NCBI GenBank assembly: GCA_902605365.1
Contig: CACLCM010000002.1
Location: 39,964 to 103,963, forward strand
Source of the DNA: an uncultured Candidatus Poseidoniales archaeon
GTDB taxonomy: Archaea; Thermoplasmatota; Poseidoniia; Poseidoniales; Poseidoniaceae
DNA: 64,000 nucleotides
Reading direction: 5' to 3'
Below the pieces are notes generated by a model that was given only the letters and a program-made list of their open reading frames with translations, had not been told where the DNA came from and ran no database searches. The position numbers were made by a program, and so were the translations under genes. This document shows, in pieces, positions 42,703 through 58,300 of the stretch. Within the stretch, counting starts at the first letter, position 1. Each line of letters opens with the position of its first letter.

Positions 42703-44720
42703 TTCCCCCACATATTATCAGATACAAGCCTATTGAGTATCTCTTTAGCTCTACGGCGACGTCTATTTTCCATTGTAATACCTAGAACTGTTAGGGTAAT
42801 ACCGGCAATTACCCAGAGGTATTGAGACTCAAGCAAGGATGAAGCAGGAGTAACTGCTGTTGAAGTGTACAGTAGATTATGGTCAATTTCCCCACTCAAT
42901 TGTATTCGGAAATCTAGATCATCTTTTGCTCCATCTAACATAGTAATAGAGATAAGACTAGGATAGAGGTTGTCCTGCATCAACCTCCAACGTCCATCTG
43001 GTATATCGATTGGACGAGTACCCCATGCCGGGTCTTGAATTAATCCAAGACTTCTAGATTCGGTCATTTCTGTTTTGAAATGTATGACATTCGATTCGGG
43101 AATCTCATCTACAATTAGTAATGCTTCAAGCATCAAAATGTCAAGTATTAGAGTTCTAGCTGCTAGTAGAATAAAACTTCGTGAATGAGGGTCTAACATA
43201 TCATCTGTCGACTGAAAATCACTTTTCTGTGCGACTTTTGCAAAAATTAGTTGCTCAAAATCCAATTCATAAATTTGAGGAATATGTAATTGCCATCTGC
43301 CATCATCAAGAGGCCAAGCAGAATCTGCTTCTAGACGTACAGAAAGTACCTCTCCATCCAACATACCGAAGGTCGCTCCCACATGCATGGCTCTAGATGA
43401 AGCGGGTGTACCCGGGTGTGATGCATGCCATAATTGGTCTAATCTAGTGTCTATTAATTCATCTAGGCTGCTTTCATCAGAGGATTGAACTTCTCCACCA
43501 ATAACCCATAATGGGGAAATTACGCCACCTAAAATCAAAATTAATACTCCGGGAATAAATATTCCAAATCGAATCGGTTTCGAAGTTGTCTCTTCTCTAA
43601 TCTCGATGAATAAACCAACCAATATTGCCAAAGAAAGTATGAGAACCATTACTCCAGAAGCGGCATTGAGTTCCTCTGCACCTGTTTCTTCGCCCTTCAT
43701 TCCAAGTCCTTCCCATTCCCAAGAAGAATAATCAAATTCTTCGGGAGAAGTTGGTCCAAGACTCTCAAAAGCAATCAAACCGGCCCATTGGTATGGCTGG
43801 AACGCGTTTAGACGACCACCGATGCACAGATTGTAATCTCCGGTTGGTAATGCTCTCCACTGCCAAGTCATTCTTGTCTCTTCGTTGACAATCTGAGTTT
43901 CTAATTCTGGAGAAGGGGCAAGCCTTCGGTCAGGAAGAATAAGGTCGGGCTGACCATGAGATTGCTCAATTTCAGAAGGCACTACCTCCCAAACAAATGT
44001 AATACGTAAGATCTCATGACTTGCTACTTCAAATGCCCAGCAATCTCTATCGTCTTCAACCAATGCTCCATAGTGATTGGTTTCTAGTTCAGTATTTCGA
44101 GGAGATGAATCTGAGGAAGGCTCGTCTATGTTACGTGATTCCACATCTTCCGACCAGATGATATCGAGGAACATGTAGGATGCCCCTCTAAGGTTGAGTT
44201 GCCAGGTTCCTGGGCGGTCTACATCAAATTGCAACAGGATTCTTATTGGCTCATCTGGCCAAAGAAGCCTCTCGCCGCCATGATTTATTGGCTCATTTTC
44301 GATGAAGTGTGGGCCAGATATCCCGTCAGTAGGGTTGTTATCGCCTTCTAAATCGATTACTGTAGTAGATTGAGCAATAATGACTGTCACTTGTACATCT
44401 GGTCTAGAAAGTCCGATTACGTCATCTTGGTATCGCAAATCTACCTGTAGTTCATCTATTTCATCAGGAATTAAAGCAATTTCACTTTGGACTGGAGTCA
44501 TTGGTAATTCGATAAAAATGGTTTCTGGAGAGAATGGAGTCGCCGAATTTACCGTACCGCTTATGCTTTCATCACCAGTATGGAATTCTGTCAATGAACA
44601 ATCATCAACATCGTTACATGAGAACCATAGCTCTCCTCCGCCTTCTTCTGAATCAATTGCAGCAGAAGCGATAGGGGCGCTCAATAAACAGAGAAGAGCA
44701 ATCGCTACTAGTCTCCGCAT
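42699..44720 (-). CDS. Large secreted/envelope membrane protein, unknown function
   Basis: A clear signal peptide (MRRLVAIALLCLLSAPIASA) starts the 673-aa protein. A beta-rich external half of about 330 residues follows, then two membrane segments (near residues 358-378 and 387-407), a second external or cytosolic domain, and a final membrane segment near residue 640 with a basic tail (ENRRRRRAKEILN). No domain family is recognised. It shares its stop with the convergent TerB-like gene. The size and layout suggest an envelope assembly or surface protein. Confidence 0.65.
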   Translation of the reverse strand: MRRLVAIALLCLLSAPIASAAIDSEEGGGELWFSCNDVDDCSLTEFHTGDESISGTVNSATPFSPETIFIELPMTPVQSEIALIPDEIDELQVDLRYQDDVIGLSRPDVQVTVIIAQSTTVIDLEGDNNPTDGISGPHFIENEPINHGGERLLWPDEPIRILLQFDVDRPGTWQLNLRGASYMFLDIIWSEDVESRNIDEPSSDSSPRNTELETNHYGALVEDDRDCWAFEVASHEILRITFVWEVVPSEIEQSHGQPDLILPDRRLAPSPELETQIVNEETRMTWQWRALPTGDYNLCIGGRLNAFQPYQWAGLIAFESLGPTSPEEFDYSSWEWEGLGMKGEETGAEELNAASGVMVLILSLAILVGLFIEIREETTSKPIRFGIFIPGVLILILGGVISPLWVIGGEVQSSDESSLDELIDTRLDQLWHASHPGTPASSRAMHVGATFGMLDGEVLSVRLEADSAWPLDDGRWQLHIPQIYELDFEQLIFAKVAQKSDFQSTDDMLDPHSRSFILLAARTLILDILMLEALLIVDEIPESNVIHFKTEMTESRSLGLIQDPAWGTRPIDIPDGRWRLMQDNLYPSLISITMLDGAKDDLDFRIQLSGEIDHNLLYTSTAVTPASSLLESQYLWVIAGITLTVLGITMENRRRRRAKEILNRLVSDNMWGN

Positions 44721-44746
44721 AGAGCCTTGTCACTGACTAAACCTAA

Positions 44747-45286
44747 TCACTGTGACGCCTTATTGGGTACATCGACCAATACAGTACGGCAAATACGACA
44801 AAGGTATCTCCCCTTACCCGCTTTTTGTCTAGGATATTCTTTTTCACATGAATTACAAACCCACAACCAACTAGCCTTTTCCATTCTCAACATTTCGGTA
44901 AATGATGAGCCCATTTGTCCAGACTTCTTGCTAGGCCACAATTCTTCGAGAGAACGAAAAGTGGAATCATGTGCAGTGTAACCCAATGCATGAACGAACT
45001 CGTGATGCATTACCCATGCCCCGTATGGTAGCCATTCATCGGATAATAATCTGGGATGTATATCGATCACTTCGACTTCTTCAGGCATAGTTGGTTTTCT
45101 AACTCCTCGCTTCCACCTGGTCACACCGTGGCGTTGAGTTGCATTCTTTTTTAGAACGCCTAATTTAATGTCTGTTAACTTAGTAAGTTCCTCTTCACTC
45201 CAAACACCCATAGACATCATGACCTCAATAACGAAATCACGAAGTTGGATTAATTCCAATAACTGAGACTTGGATGCTTTTGCCAT
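44747..45286 (-). CDS. SprT-like zinc metalloprotease
   Basis: The catalytic motif HEFVHALGY (HExxH) sits near residue 90, followed by FRSLEELWPSK with the third ligand region. A C-terminal zinc ribbon (CNSCEKEYPRQKAGKGRYLC, then CRTV) completes the SprT/Spartan-like plan. Spartan cuts proteins crosslinked to DNA; a similar job here is an inference. The 179-aa length is normal for small SprT proteins. It starts directly after the thioesterase gene on the same strand with no spacer. Confidence 0.8.
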   Translation of the reverse strand: MAKASKSQLLELIQLRDFVIEVMMSMGVWSEEELTKLTDIKLGVLKKNATQRHGVTRWKRGVRKPTMPEEVEVIDIHPRLLSDEWLPYGAWVMHHEFVHALGYTAHDSTFRSLEELWPSKKSGQMGSSFTEMLRMEKASWLWVCNSCEKEYPRQKAGKGRYLCRICRTVLVDVPNKASQ

Positions 45287-45766
45287 TCAAGACCACCGAT
45301 GATAGGCAGGGTGTCCATCTTTGACAGCAACAAAAAGTCCTTTTCCAGTTGCGCACACTTTGCCATTGGCTGTGAGAGTCATCTTGATATTTGCACGGTC
45401 ATCCAATAACTCCTCGACTTCAGCCAAGATGTGTAATTCGACATCTGTAGGAGTTGGCCTGCGTAAAGATATGCTGTAATTTGCGGTAACTGTACAAGGG
45501 GGCTCATCTAATCCTAAAGCATCCATAAGAGCAATTGCTGCAGCCCAATTACCATGACAATCCATCAGGCTACCAATTATTCCTCCATTTACCATACCAG
45601 GAAATGCTTGATGTTCATCTGACGGAGTGAATTTTAATTCTAAACCACCTTCGCATCGATGCGAATCGATTTGTAACCCTTTTTCATTAGCAGGCCCACA
45701 ACCAAAACAAATCGATGAAGGGGCATATTGCCTCTGAACTCCAACTCCCATGTTGGGGCAAGGCAC
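45287..45766 (-). CDS. Hotdog-fold acyl-CoA thioesterase (PaaI-like)
   Basis: The protein has the family opening CFGCGPANEKGLQI and the core HQAFPGMVNGGIIGSLMDCH, in which Asp and the surrounding glycines form the thioesterase active-site region. The 159-aa length fits a single hotdog domain. Such enzymes cleave acyl-CoA thioesters, though the acyl chain cannot be predicted. It is immediately followed by the SprT-like gene, and its start is divergent from the zinc-carboxypeptidase-like gene at 45831. Confidence 0.82.
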   Translation of the reverse strand: MPCPNMGVGVQRQYAPSSICFGCGPANEKGLQIDSHRCEGGLELKFTPSDEHQAFPGMVNGGIIGSLMDCHGNWAAAIALMDALGLDEPPCTVTANYSISLRRPTPTDVELHILAEVEELLDDRANIKMTLTANGKVCATGKGLFVAVKDGHPAYHRWS

Positions 45767-45830
45767 AAGGAGGTTGATTTGTTTATCCGGACTTCCATCA
45801 CCTTGATGTCCCTTCAGTTAATGGACCACC

Positions 45831-47123
45831 ATGGCGGGGAAGAAGCGACGGGTCAGAGTCGCGCATGAACTGCCAAAAACTAGACGCTTGGCAATTAAAA
45901 AAGCGCTAGCTGAACATGAATCAGAAGCAAGACCTGAATGGGATAGGACTTCGGATTGGGAAGATATTCGATTTTTGCGAAAACGAATTAAAAAAGGCGA
46001 AATGCGAACAATTGACATGCCATTATTGAACGTAGAGATGGGTGATTCTTGGCCGATTCCAGTAACTATATTTCACGGCGTTAGACCGGGGCCCGTCGTA
46101 ACTATAATTGGTGGAACCCACGGAAATGAATTAACTGGACCAAGTGCTTGTACTAACCTTCTTTCTTCCATATTCACAGGTCCAGATGGAGCATTGGACC
46201 CTAGCACAATGGCAGGTACCGTCAGAATAGTACCTGTCCTTAATCTTCCAGGATATCGGTCAAAATCAAGGTACTTTCCCGATGGCAGAGATCTAAATCG
46301 AGCCTTCCCCGGCCACTCTAAAGGCAGTACTACATCTAGGGTTGCGTATATGGTAAAGCGTAATCTTATCAAAGACTCAGACGTAATAATTGACCTGCAT
46401 AGTGCAGCAACTGGTAGATCCAACATGCCTCAAATTAGAGGTGATTTGTCTCATCCGGAATCCAACCTAATCGCTAAAGCGTTTGGAATTGAAGTTGTAC
46501 TGGACAGTAGACCCCCGAAAGGTAGCTTAAGAAAAACCGCTAACCAAATGGATATTGCCGCTATAACATATGAAGGCGGCGGAGCAAATTGGTTAGACCA
46601 AGCATCAGTAAAAGTTGCAGTACATGGATGCCTGAATGTCTTGAGAGCATTGAAAGTCATACCCAAAAACCCTAGCAGACCCCGTTTCAGACTGAATGCA
46701 GGAGGCTCATCTTGGCTTAGAGCAGGCGAAGGCGGACTGCTTGACATGTTTGTAAGACCGGGGAGTGTTGTCGAGAAGGGAGATGTTGTAGCTACGATTT
46801 CAGACCCAGGTTCTCCTGGTCTTTCAGTAGACATTGTAGCCCCTGTTGACGGTCTAATGATATGTACAGCAACAAACCCATTCGTTACAGCAGGCACACC
46901 GGTTGGACACTTCCTACCTGTGTCCAAACATATCGATTTGCTACGTTCACAAATTGATGACAGAGGGGTTCTAATCGTTAATGGAAGTCAAGGCGACGCT
47001 ATTTGGAGAGATGAAAGCGACGAAATGGTGGAAATTGAACTCGAGGGTGAATGGTCTGGTGGCTCAATTGATGCTGAATGGAATAAAGTCAATGAAGAAG
47101 AGACTGAGCAAGAAGAATCCTAG
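45831..47123 (+). CDS. AstE/AspA-family zinc hydrolase (succinylglutamate desuccinylase-like)
   Basis: The zinc motif GGTHGNELTGP (HxxE with the following Asn) occurs near residue 94, then VPVLNLPGYRSKSRYFPDG, GRDLNRAFPG and IIDLHSAA (third His). This is the M14-type aspartoacylase/succinylglutamate desuccinylase fold, which cleaves acyl-amide bonds of amino acids. The C-terminal beta region (VEKGDVVATISDPG) recalls the lid of the family. The substrate is unknown. The protein has a basic N-terminal extension of about 55 residues and an acidic tail (EEETEQEES). It converges on the LeuA-like gene with a 2-base gap. Confidence 0.82.
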   Translation: MAGKKRRVRVAHELPKTRRLAIKKALAEHESEARPEWDRTSDWEDIRFLRKRIKKGEMRTIDMPLLNVEMGDSWPIPVTIFHGVRPGPVVTIIGGTHGNELTGPSACTNLLSSIFTGPDGALDPSTMAGTVRIVPVLNLPGYRSKSRYFPDGRDLNRAFPGHSKGSTTSRVAYMVKRNLIKDSDVIIDLHSAATGRSNMPQIRGDLSHPESNLIAKAFGIEVVLDSRPPKGSLRKTANQMDIAAITYEGGGANWLDQASVKVAVHGCLNVLRALKVIPKNPSRPRFRLNAGGSSWLRAGEGGLLDMFVRPGSVVEKGDVVATISDPGSPGLSVDIVAPVDGLMICTATNPFVTAGTPVGHFLPVSKHIDLLRSQIDDRGVLIVNGSQGDAIWRDESDEMVEIELEGEWSGGSIDAEWNKVNEEETEQEES

Positions 47124-47125
47124 TC

Positions 47126-48382
47126 TTAATCATTGTAAAACGCCTTTACAGCCGCTTGAACTTCTTCTTCTTCCATATTTCTTGGCTGGCTTTTGGCTAC
47201 TTCGAAAAGATGTGCTACCAATTCTTCATTTGCCTCCATACCCCTACTTTCTAACCAGTGAATAATGTTTGAACGTCCAGACATGTGGCCTATTCGAATT
47301 ACCTGTTCCAAGCCGAAATCTCCGGCAGGCACACCACTGTAAACACGGTCTGCCAACCACATATCGCCTTTCTTAATCGCTTTGATGACCGCACTAGCAT
47401 GAACTCCAGTTCCAGTCTCGAAAGCATCCCTTCCAAACACTGGATAATTACGTGGAAGAGGGACTTTGATGTATTCGTTAGCTTTGTTGACATACTCATT
47501 TAACAAAGAAAGGTCATTTTTGATGATGCCCATCAATGACAAATTGACTAAGGTTTGGTCCAATGGAGCATTTCCTGCTCTTTCACCAACTCCTAAAGCT
47601 GTACCATGCAACACATCAGCCCCGGCTTCTACCGCTGCAATATTGTTTGCAACTCCAAGACCTCTGTCTTGATGCCCGTGCCAATTAACTTCGATATCTC
47701 GGCGTTGATATCCGCCATCTTTGATAACTTCTTCATCGATAAATGACAGAAGTTGTTTGACACCATTAGGGGTAACATGGCCACAAGTATCACAAACGCA
47801 CAAGATTCTCACTCCTAAATCCATAGCCCTTTGATAAATTAATTTGATATCCTCAGGTTTTGACCTCGTAGTATCTTCAGTCACAAACATTACAGGAATG
47901 TCATTATCTACAGCAAATGATACCGCTTTTTCCATTGTTGAAACCAATTTATCCATAGTCCAACCTTCTGTGTACTGGCGTATAGGGCTGGTTCCAAGGA
48001 AAGCACTAGCCTGTATTTGCATTTCATATTTCGATTGTAAGTCAACTAATGGCTCGATGTCATTCATTAAAGTTCGAACAGCCGCTCCGGGGCGTATTTT
48101 GAAATCATTTTCCTTGATGTGATTTAGCATAGCATCAATATGTTGGAGATGAAATGGCCCAGCACCTGGCAATCCTAAGTCGACCTTTTGTATTCCCAAC
48201 CTCTCCATGTAGGTCAATAACTCGATTTTCTGGTCGATACTTGGGTTCAATGCACTAGGGCTTTGTAGACCATCACGTAGAGTTTCATCATCAAACCAAA
48301 CATCATGCGGATGGTTGGAAGAGTCTCTAGAATATTCATAATCAACAGCGTTCCAATCATAGATTAGATTTTGTTCATTCAT
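47126..48382 (-). CDS. LeuA/homocitrate-synthase-family enzyme
   Basis: The family's key blocks are DDETLRDGLQSP near residue 31, NWHGHQDRGLGVANN (His-x-His metal site) and HGTALGVGERAGNAPLDQ. These enzymes condense acetyl-CoA with a 2-oxo acid: isopropylmalate, citramalate or homocitrate synthases. The C-terminal feedback-regulatory domain of bacterial LeuA seems absent, since only about 420 residues are present. The ORF track begins at GTG 48391; ATG 48382 has AGGTG eight bases upstream and is preferred. The specific acceptor cannot be decided by eye. Confidence 0.8.
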   Translation of the reverse strand: MNEQNLIYDWNAVDYEYSRDSSNHPHDVWFDDETLRDGLQSPSALNPSIDQKIELLTYMERLGIQKVDLGLPGAGPFHLQHIDAMLNHIKENDFKIRPGAAVRTLMNDIEPLVDLQSKYEMQIQASAFLGTSPIRQYTEGWTMDKLVSTMEKAVSFAVDNDIPVMFVTEDTTRSKPEDIKLIYQRAMDLGVRILCVCDTCGHVTPNGVKQLLSFIDEEVIKDGGYQRRDIEVNWHGHQDRGLGVANNIAAVEAGADVLHGTALGVGERAGNAPLDQTLVNLSLMGIIKNDLSLLNEYVNKANEYIKVPLPRNYPVFGRDAFETGTGVHASAVIKAIKKGDMWLADRVYSGVPAGDFGLEQVIRIGHMSGRSNIIHWLESRGMEANEELVAHLFEVAKSQPRNMEEEEVQAAVKAFYND

Positions 48383-48460
48383 GGTAATCACCTATCCTAG
48401 AGACTCGCGCCCCAGTTGCGAGATGGGCTGTCAGTGTTTGAACCCGTCGGATGCTCCTTC

Positions 48461-53479
<5,019 letters not shown>

Positions 53480-54274
53480 ATGGCTGACCCGAAAGTATGC
53501 GTAGCTCTTGATGGCACAACCGTCGAAGAGATGACAGATGAAGCGGCTCGCGCTAATTTGGCTGGAGCCGACATGGTTGAAGTCAGATTTGATAGATTGT
53601 ACCTAATCAAACCAGACCCTACCATCTCCGATGAAGAAGAGGGTGAAAGGGTCGCAACACCACCTGAGAACGAGTGGGACACTTCAGATGTGTCAACTAT
53701 CGATGTTGATGCATCGATTGCATCGCTAAAAGAAGGACTGCCCCTACCGGTAATATTCACCGTTAGACCAGTGTCTGAAGGCGGATTCTTCCCCGGAATT
53801 GAATCCGAGCGTATCGAGATTCTTTCAAAGGCAATCAAATCCAATGTCTCATGGATTGATCTTGAACTATCAATCGATGATGCCGATAGAAAGAAACTGA
53901 AGTCTGCGGCGACAAAGAACGGTTGCAAAATAATTGCATCTAAGCACGACATTAACGGCGTTCCTGATGCTGAAACAATCGCTAATCTAGTCAGAGATAA
54001 CCAAGAAGCAGGAGATATTGTCAAATTCTGTGGCTCAGCCCACAATCATGCTGACGCACTACAAATTATCGAAGCCGCTACTGAACTCACAGGAGAGGGC
54101 CTAAATCACAGCCTAATGGCTGTAAACGGCGGAGGGGACTGGCCAAGACTTCATGCACCAATGCTGGACCAAAGTTTGGTATTTGCGACCATGAAAAACG
54201 AGTTCCGAATTTCAGATAAGGGACTAATCAATATCCGTGACCTTAGAGATGCCTGGACACTACTTGAATACTGA
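53480..54274 (+). CDS. aroD: 3-dehydroquinate dehydratase, type I
   Basis: AroD removes water from 3-dehydroquinate by a Schiff base. The type I motifs are present: KVCVALDGTTV, ADMVEVRFDRL, FTVRPVSEGG, IDLELSIDD, IIASKHDI (catalytic His) and DIVKFC (Schiff-base Lys). An acidic stretch of about 35 residues near residues 50-85 (SDEEEGERVATPPENEWDTS) is an insertion not usual in the family. The ORF is open from ATG 53396, which would add 28 low-complexity residues; I prefer ATG 53480 (MADPKVCVAL). It abuts the convergent 331-aa gene with no spacer. Confidence 0.87.
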   Translation: MADPKVCVALDGTTVEEMTDEAARANLAGADMVEVRFDRLYLIKPDPTISDEEEGERVATPPENEWDTSDVSTIDVDASIASLKEGLPLPVIFTVRPVSEGGFFPGIESERIEILSKAIKSNVSWIDLELSIDDADRKKLKSAATKNGCKIIASKHDINGVPDAETIANLVRDNQEAGDIVKFCGSAHNHADALQIIEAATELTGEGLNHSLMAVNGGGDWPRLHAPMLDQSLVFATMKNEFRISDKGLINIRDLRDAWTLLEY

Positions 54275-55270
54275 TTATTCAGAGTTCTGCTCTAATGAAG
54301 GCACTAAGCCTTGACCTACTTGCTTATTTTCAGAAGTTAGACTTAGTCCAGCTTCCATGTATCGCTTATTCATGATTATTGGAACAACTAAAGTGGCCAT
54401 CATTAATCCGCAACAAACTAACGAAACTGTCCAATTTGGCAGAATTGTTGTTCTTTCTTCAGACACAACTGAAACATAAGCAGCAATTGTTGTCTCCGGT
54501 ATAGCATCATTTCGATGTGAATTGTTGGTATTGTCAATTACAATATTGAAGTATTGCTTAGTTTCATCCCCGAAGAGACTACTACTAGTCTCTGGCCCAT
54601 CAAGAGATAATGAAAATGATACTTCTTTGATATCCTCATATTGATGAGAGTCTCGATATGTGTTCCAACCAGCCACCTCGAAACTACGCCATTCAGGAGA
54701 AATGTCACTCAGCACGTCATCTGCATCTCTATGACCCCAACCCCAAGCACCATGACTGACATCATATGCAGCAGTATAACGATCATATTGAGAATTGGTC
54801 ATTAGATATACATCTGCACTCGGATCGTAGGAACTGTTCGTAGTTTCGATAGTTACACAAATAGTAGTCCTTCTTTCGTGATCAAGATTTACCCTGAGGG
54901 TGCCAACAGCATCCTCTCCAATGAGCATAGTTGTTTGGAAATCCTCCCTAAGTAATGATAAATCGTTTTGAGGCTCCCAAGTCATCCAAGTTTCTTCAGG
55001 CCCATCATAATCAACAGACTCATAGTTCTCTTTATCATCTTCAGAGTTTTGTCCCCTTCTATTTTCTCGTTCGTAAAACTCATTGTCATAATTGAATACA
55101 TTTGGAATTTTAGCTAACCTCTCTACGGTTTTATTAAAATTAGGAGTTACAAAATCTCCCCCGTCACAATTAGAGGCTGCAGATACTCTAACCGCAGGTG
55201 AAATCTCAGTAGGAGTGAGCATTGGCAAAATCATGACGATTAGCACTACAAAAACTAGCCTTGAACCCAA
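54275..55270 (-). CDS. Secreted membrane-anchored protein, unknown function
   Basis: The product has a signal peptide (LVFVVLIVMILPMLTPTEIS), a beta-rich external domain of about 250 residues with many Asp, Tyr and Ser, and one membrane segment near residues 284-304 (WTVSLVCCGLMMATLVVPII) before a short tail. Two Cys lie in the membrane segment; others are near residues 34 and 147. No family is recognised. It lies directly downstream of the 1401-aa PKD protease gene on the same strand, so the two may be made together at the cell surface. Confidence 0.65.
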   Translation of the reverse strand: MGSRLVFVVLIVMILPMLTPTEISPAVRVSAASNCDGGDFVTPNFNKTVERLAKIPNVFNYDNEFYERENRRGQNSEDDKENYESVDYDGPEETWMTWEPQNDLSLLREDFQTTMLIGEDAVGTLRVNLDHERRTTICVTIETTNSSYDPSADVYLMTNSQYDRYTAAYDVSHGAWGWGHRDADDVLSDISPEWRSFEVAGWNTYRDSHQYEDIKEVSFSLSLDGPETSSSLFGDETKQYFNIVIDNTNNSHRNDAIPETTIAAYVSVVSEERTTILPNWTVSLVCCGLMMATLVVPIIMNKRYMEAGLSLTSENKQVGQGLVPSLEQNSE

Positions 55271-55326
55271 ATTTACACCCCCCTATGGGGGGTGAGTGTG
55301 TAGTAGGGGGTTAATCGGCTTTACCT

Positions 55327-58300
55327 TCAGCGTCTTCGCCTCAGAGGACGTATGTATCCTGATGAACCACTGCGGCGTTCATCTTTCGAAAGAATACCTG
55401 GAGCAGGAGGAGGTGTGTGTTGGTCCATTCCCAGTACACCACCATACGACTGTACTTCTTCTACTTCGTAAGTTGCTGCTGCTTGTTCTGCTTCCTCTTC
55501 GATTTCAGTAGGGCTTCTCATCACAGCCCAACCAAGAACCAATACTGCCACAATTAGAGCGAGAATCACCATTGATTCACCGCTTGCCTCAACAAACCAA
55601 TCCTGCCAATCTTGAACTGAGAAATCAGAAAGACTTGGATCTGCCGACTTTTCAGCCAAGATTGTTACTTCTGTATCTTTTTGTACACAGACTCCCATTC
55701 CATCACAAACCGAGACTCTCAAGCTACTTACACCGACAGTATCCCAACTAGCAGCAACTCTAATCCCGTCTGCACCAGATGGCGTTATCCAATCATCTGC
55801 AGGGTCGCCGTTTCCATCTGAATCAAATTCTAGGTCAGACTCCCAAAGCACTACAATTGCGGATGATATTCTTTCATCACGATCTGTGTATAGCCCATCA
55901 TTGACATCTAAATCTCTCCAGACCACGTATTCAGAAATTTCTTCTGCATCACTAATGTTTGCATCCAAAACAATCGATTCTCCAACATAAACCGTGTCGA
56001 CTATGTCAAATTCTCCAATCACAGGAGGTTCGTTTACAACAACGGTAAACGTTGCTCTAGTTACATCTCCAGTCAGATATGAATCCCTTACTGTCAAAGA
56101 TACTTTGTAAGTACCTGGTCGCTCGAACGAATGCCAAGGCATTGCCTCATGTGAGATAGGAGTTGCATCTCCGAAATCCCATGAATATTCGACGATACCG
56201 TTCCAATTTGAATTGTTGGATTCAAGGGGTACAAATCTACCTTCATAACTACGGTCACCGTCTCGGGTTCCTGCTGAATCGAAGAACAACATCTGATTAG
56301 GCGTTGTAACGACATTTCCTTCATCATCGAATGTATGTGACCAATCTGTTGGCTGAGCACCTTCTGCCATAGGAGTTGATGAAGTAATCAGAGAACCGTC
56401 ATACCAAGCATCTAGGATGCGAACTGAAATTATTGGTTTTGGATTCTCAATTCTTATTGAAAGAATACGCGATTCGCTAGACAAACCATTCTCATCGGTC
56501 ACTACAAGCATTACTATGTGTTCGCCAGGAGTTGAGAAATTATGTGTAAAGAGTGATTCCTCCGAAGAAGTTCCATCTGAGAAATTCCAAGTGAAGGTTA
56601 GATCGCTAGAATCTCCAACTGAACCGTCAGGGTCGAAACTTGTCCTTCCATCAAATGTGTAAGGGACATCAACTTGTCCATCTTCAATTCTAAAGTCGAT
56701 GATTGGACTTCCTGCTGAACCTGCGTCACGAACAGTAAACTGGGCCACTGGGAGTTGATTTAGTACCTGGACCATAATTTGTGAACTAGCCATAGCACCA
56801 TCGTTATCGGTAACAGTCAAATTGACATATTTCACACCAGGGGTGGACCAAGCTACCATCGGATTCTGATCGTTTGAAGACATTGCTACGAACAAGTCCG
56901 TCCTATCTACAACTCCCCCATCTAGATTTACGCCTTCATCAAACTGCCAAGACCATGCTACGAGTTCTCCATCTACATCATCAAATACATCTGGCAACAT
57001 AGTTGCAGTAAATGTCTCCGTGATTATTACATCACTAAATATCTGACCAGGAGCACGGTTGTTTACAATAATTTCCAGAACAAGTGATGCCGAATTAATA
57101 CCATCACTCACAGTTAGTGTCAAATTGTAAACTGTAACCGCAGTGAGCCCATCTGCCCACAAATGATATGCTTGTGATAAGCCCTTACCAGATTCGATAT
57201 CGCCATCTCCCCAATCCCAAGTGAATTGTAAGTGGCTAACCGGTACATTATCGGTAGTCATGGCTGCACTAAATTGAATAATCTGACCAGTAAGTATTGT
57301 CAAATTATCCACAATTACTTGTCCATTCACTGAGATAGTAGGAATTGGAGAAGTTAAATCAGTCACATTGATTGATTTGACATCAGATAGGGACCAAGTG
57401 CCACCCTGGTCTAATATTCGTAATGAGACATTGTAAGAACCTGCCCCAAGATAGGCCCTAACTGGACTCTTAAGAGATGAAGTATTACCATCACCAAAAT
57501 CCCATGCATAAGCAACTGGGTCGTCAAGATATGGCAATGTATTGTTTGCCAAAGATAATCCCCAAGCATCGAAACCATTCCCTACGAATAGGACATTGTC
57601 CCAAGTTTGAACCTCTACTTGTTCTAAACTAGAATTCGCAACAGGGCGCATATTGTCGAGGAACTGCGCTCCGGTTTGGGTGGTATCCACTACATCCCCA
57701 AGCATATCAGTCATTGTAAGATGGAATGTGTGAACCTCACTTGTTTTAGCAGTATACCAAAACTTGGTAGAAACATCAACTCCGCCACCTGCTTGAACAC
57801 GAGTCTCCATTGTATCCAACACTATTCCTGAAGAATTCTTAACCTGTATCTCAACATCTAAATCTTCAAAGAAAGCATTTGAAAGAACATTAAACTCGAT
57901 TTCAGCAGTATCTACCATCGAATCGCCATCCCTGTCTGCCAATACTGTCGAATTCAAAGTTAGAGATGCTGGAGAGGTTATGCGTGCGGCTTCTACATCG
58001 ATTACTCCTTGAGGATATGAACTTCCGCAAGATGTGTAATCACAATCCCCTTGATTGGATGCAAGCCAAGTAATCGCCCAAATTTCATCAGTAATATTAC
58101 CAAATCCTGGAACTAAAGCGGTCCCAACAGCCCCGTTGAAGTTAATATCGCTACGAGTGTAAATTCCATCCGCAGATGCACGACTCATTATCACTCCATC
58201 CATTCCAGGAATATCACCAGTAAATCTCATGGTTAAAGGAGCAGGAGAAGCGGAACCTGGAGTGAATTTGAATACTTGCACTCCCCATCCTTCTACGGCA

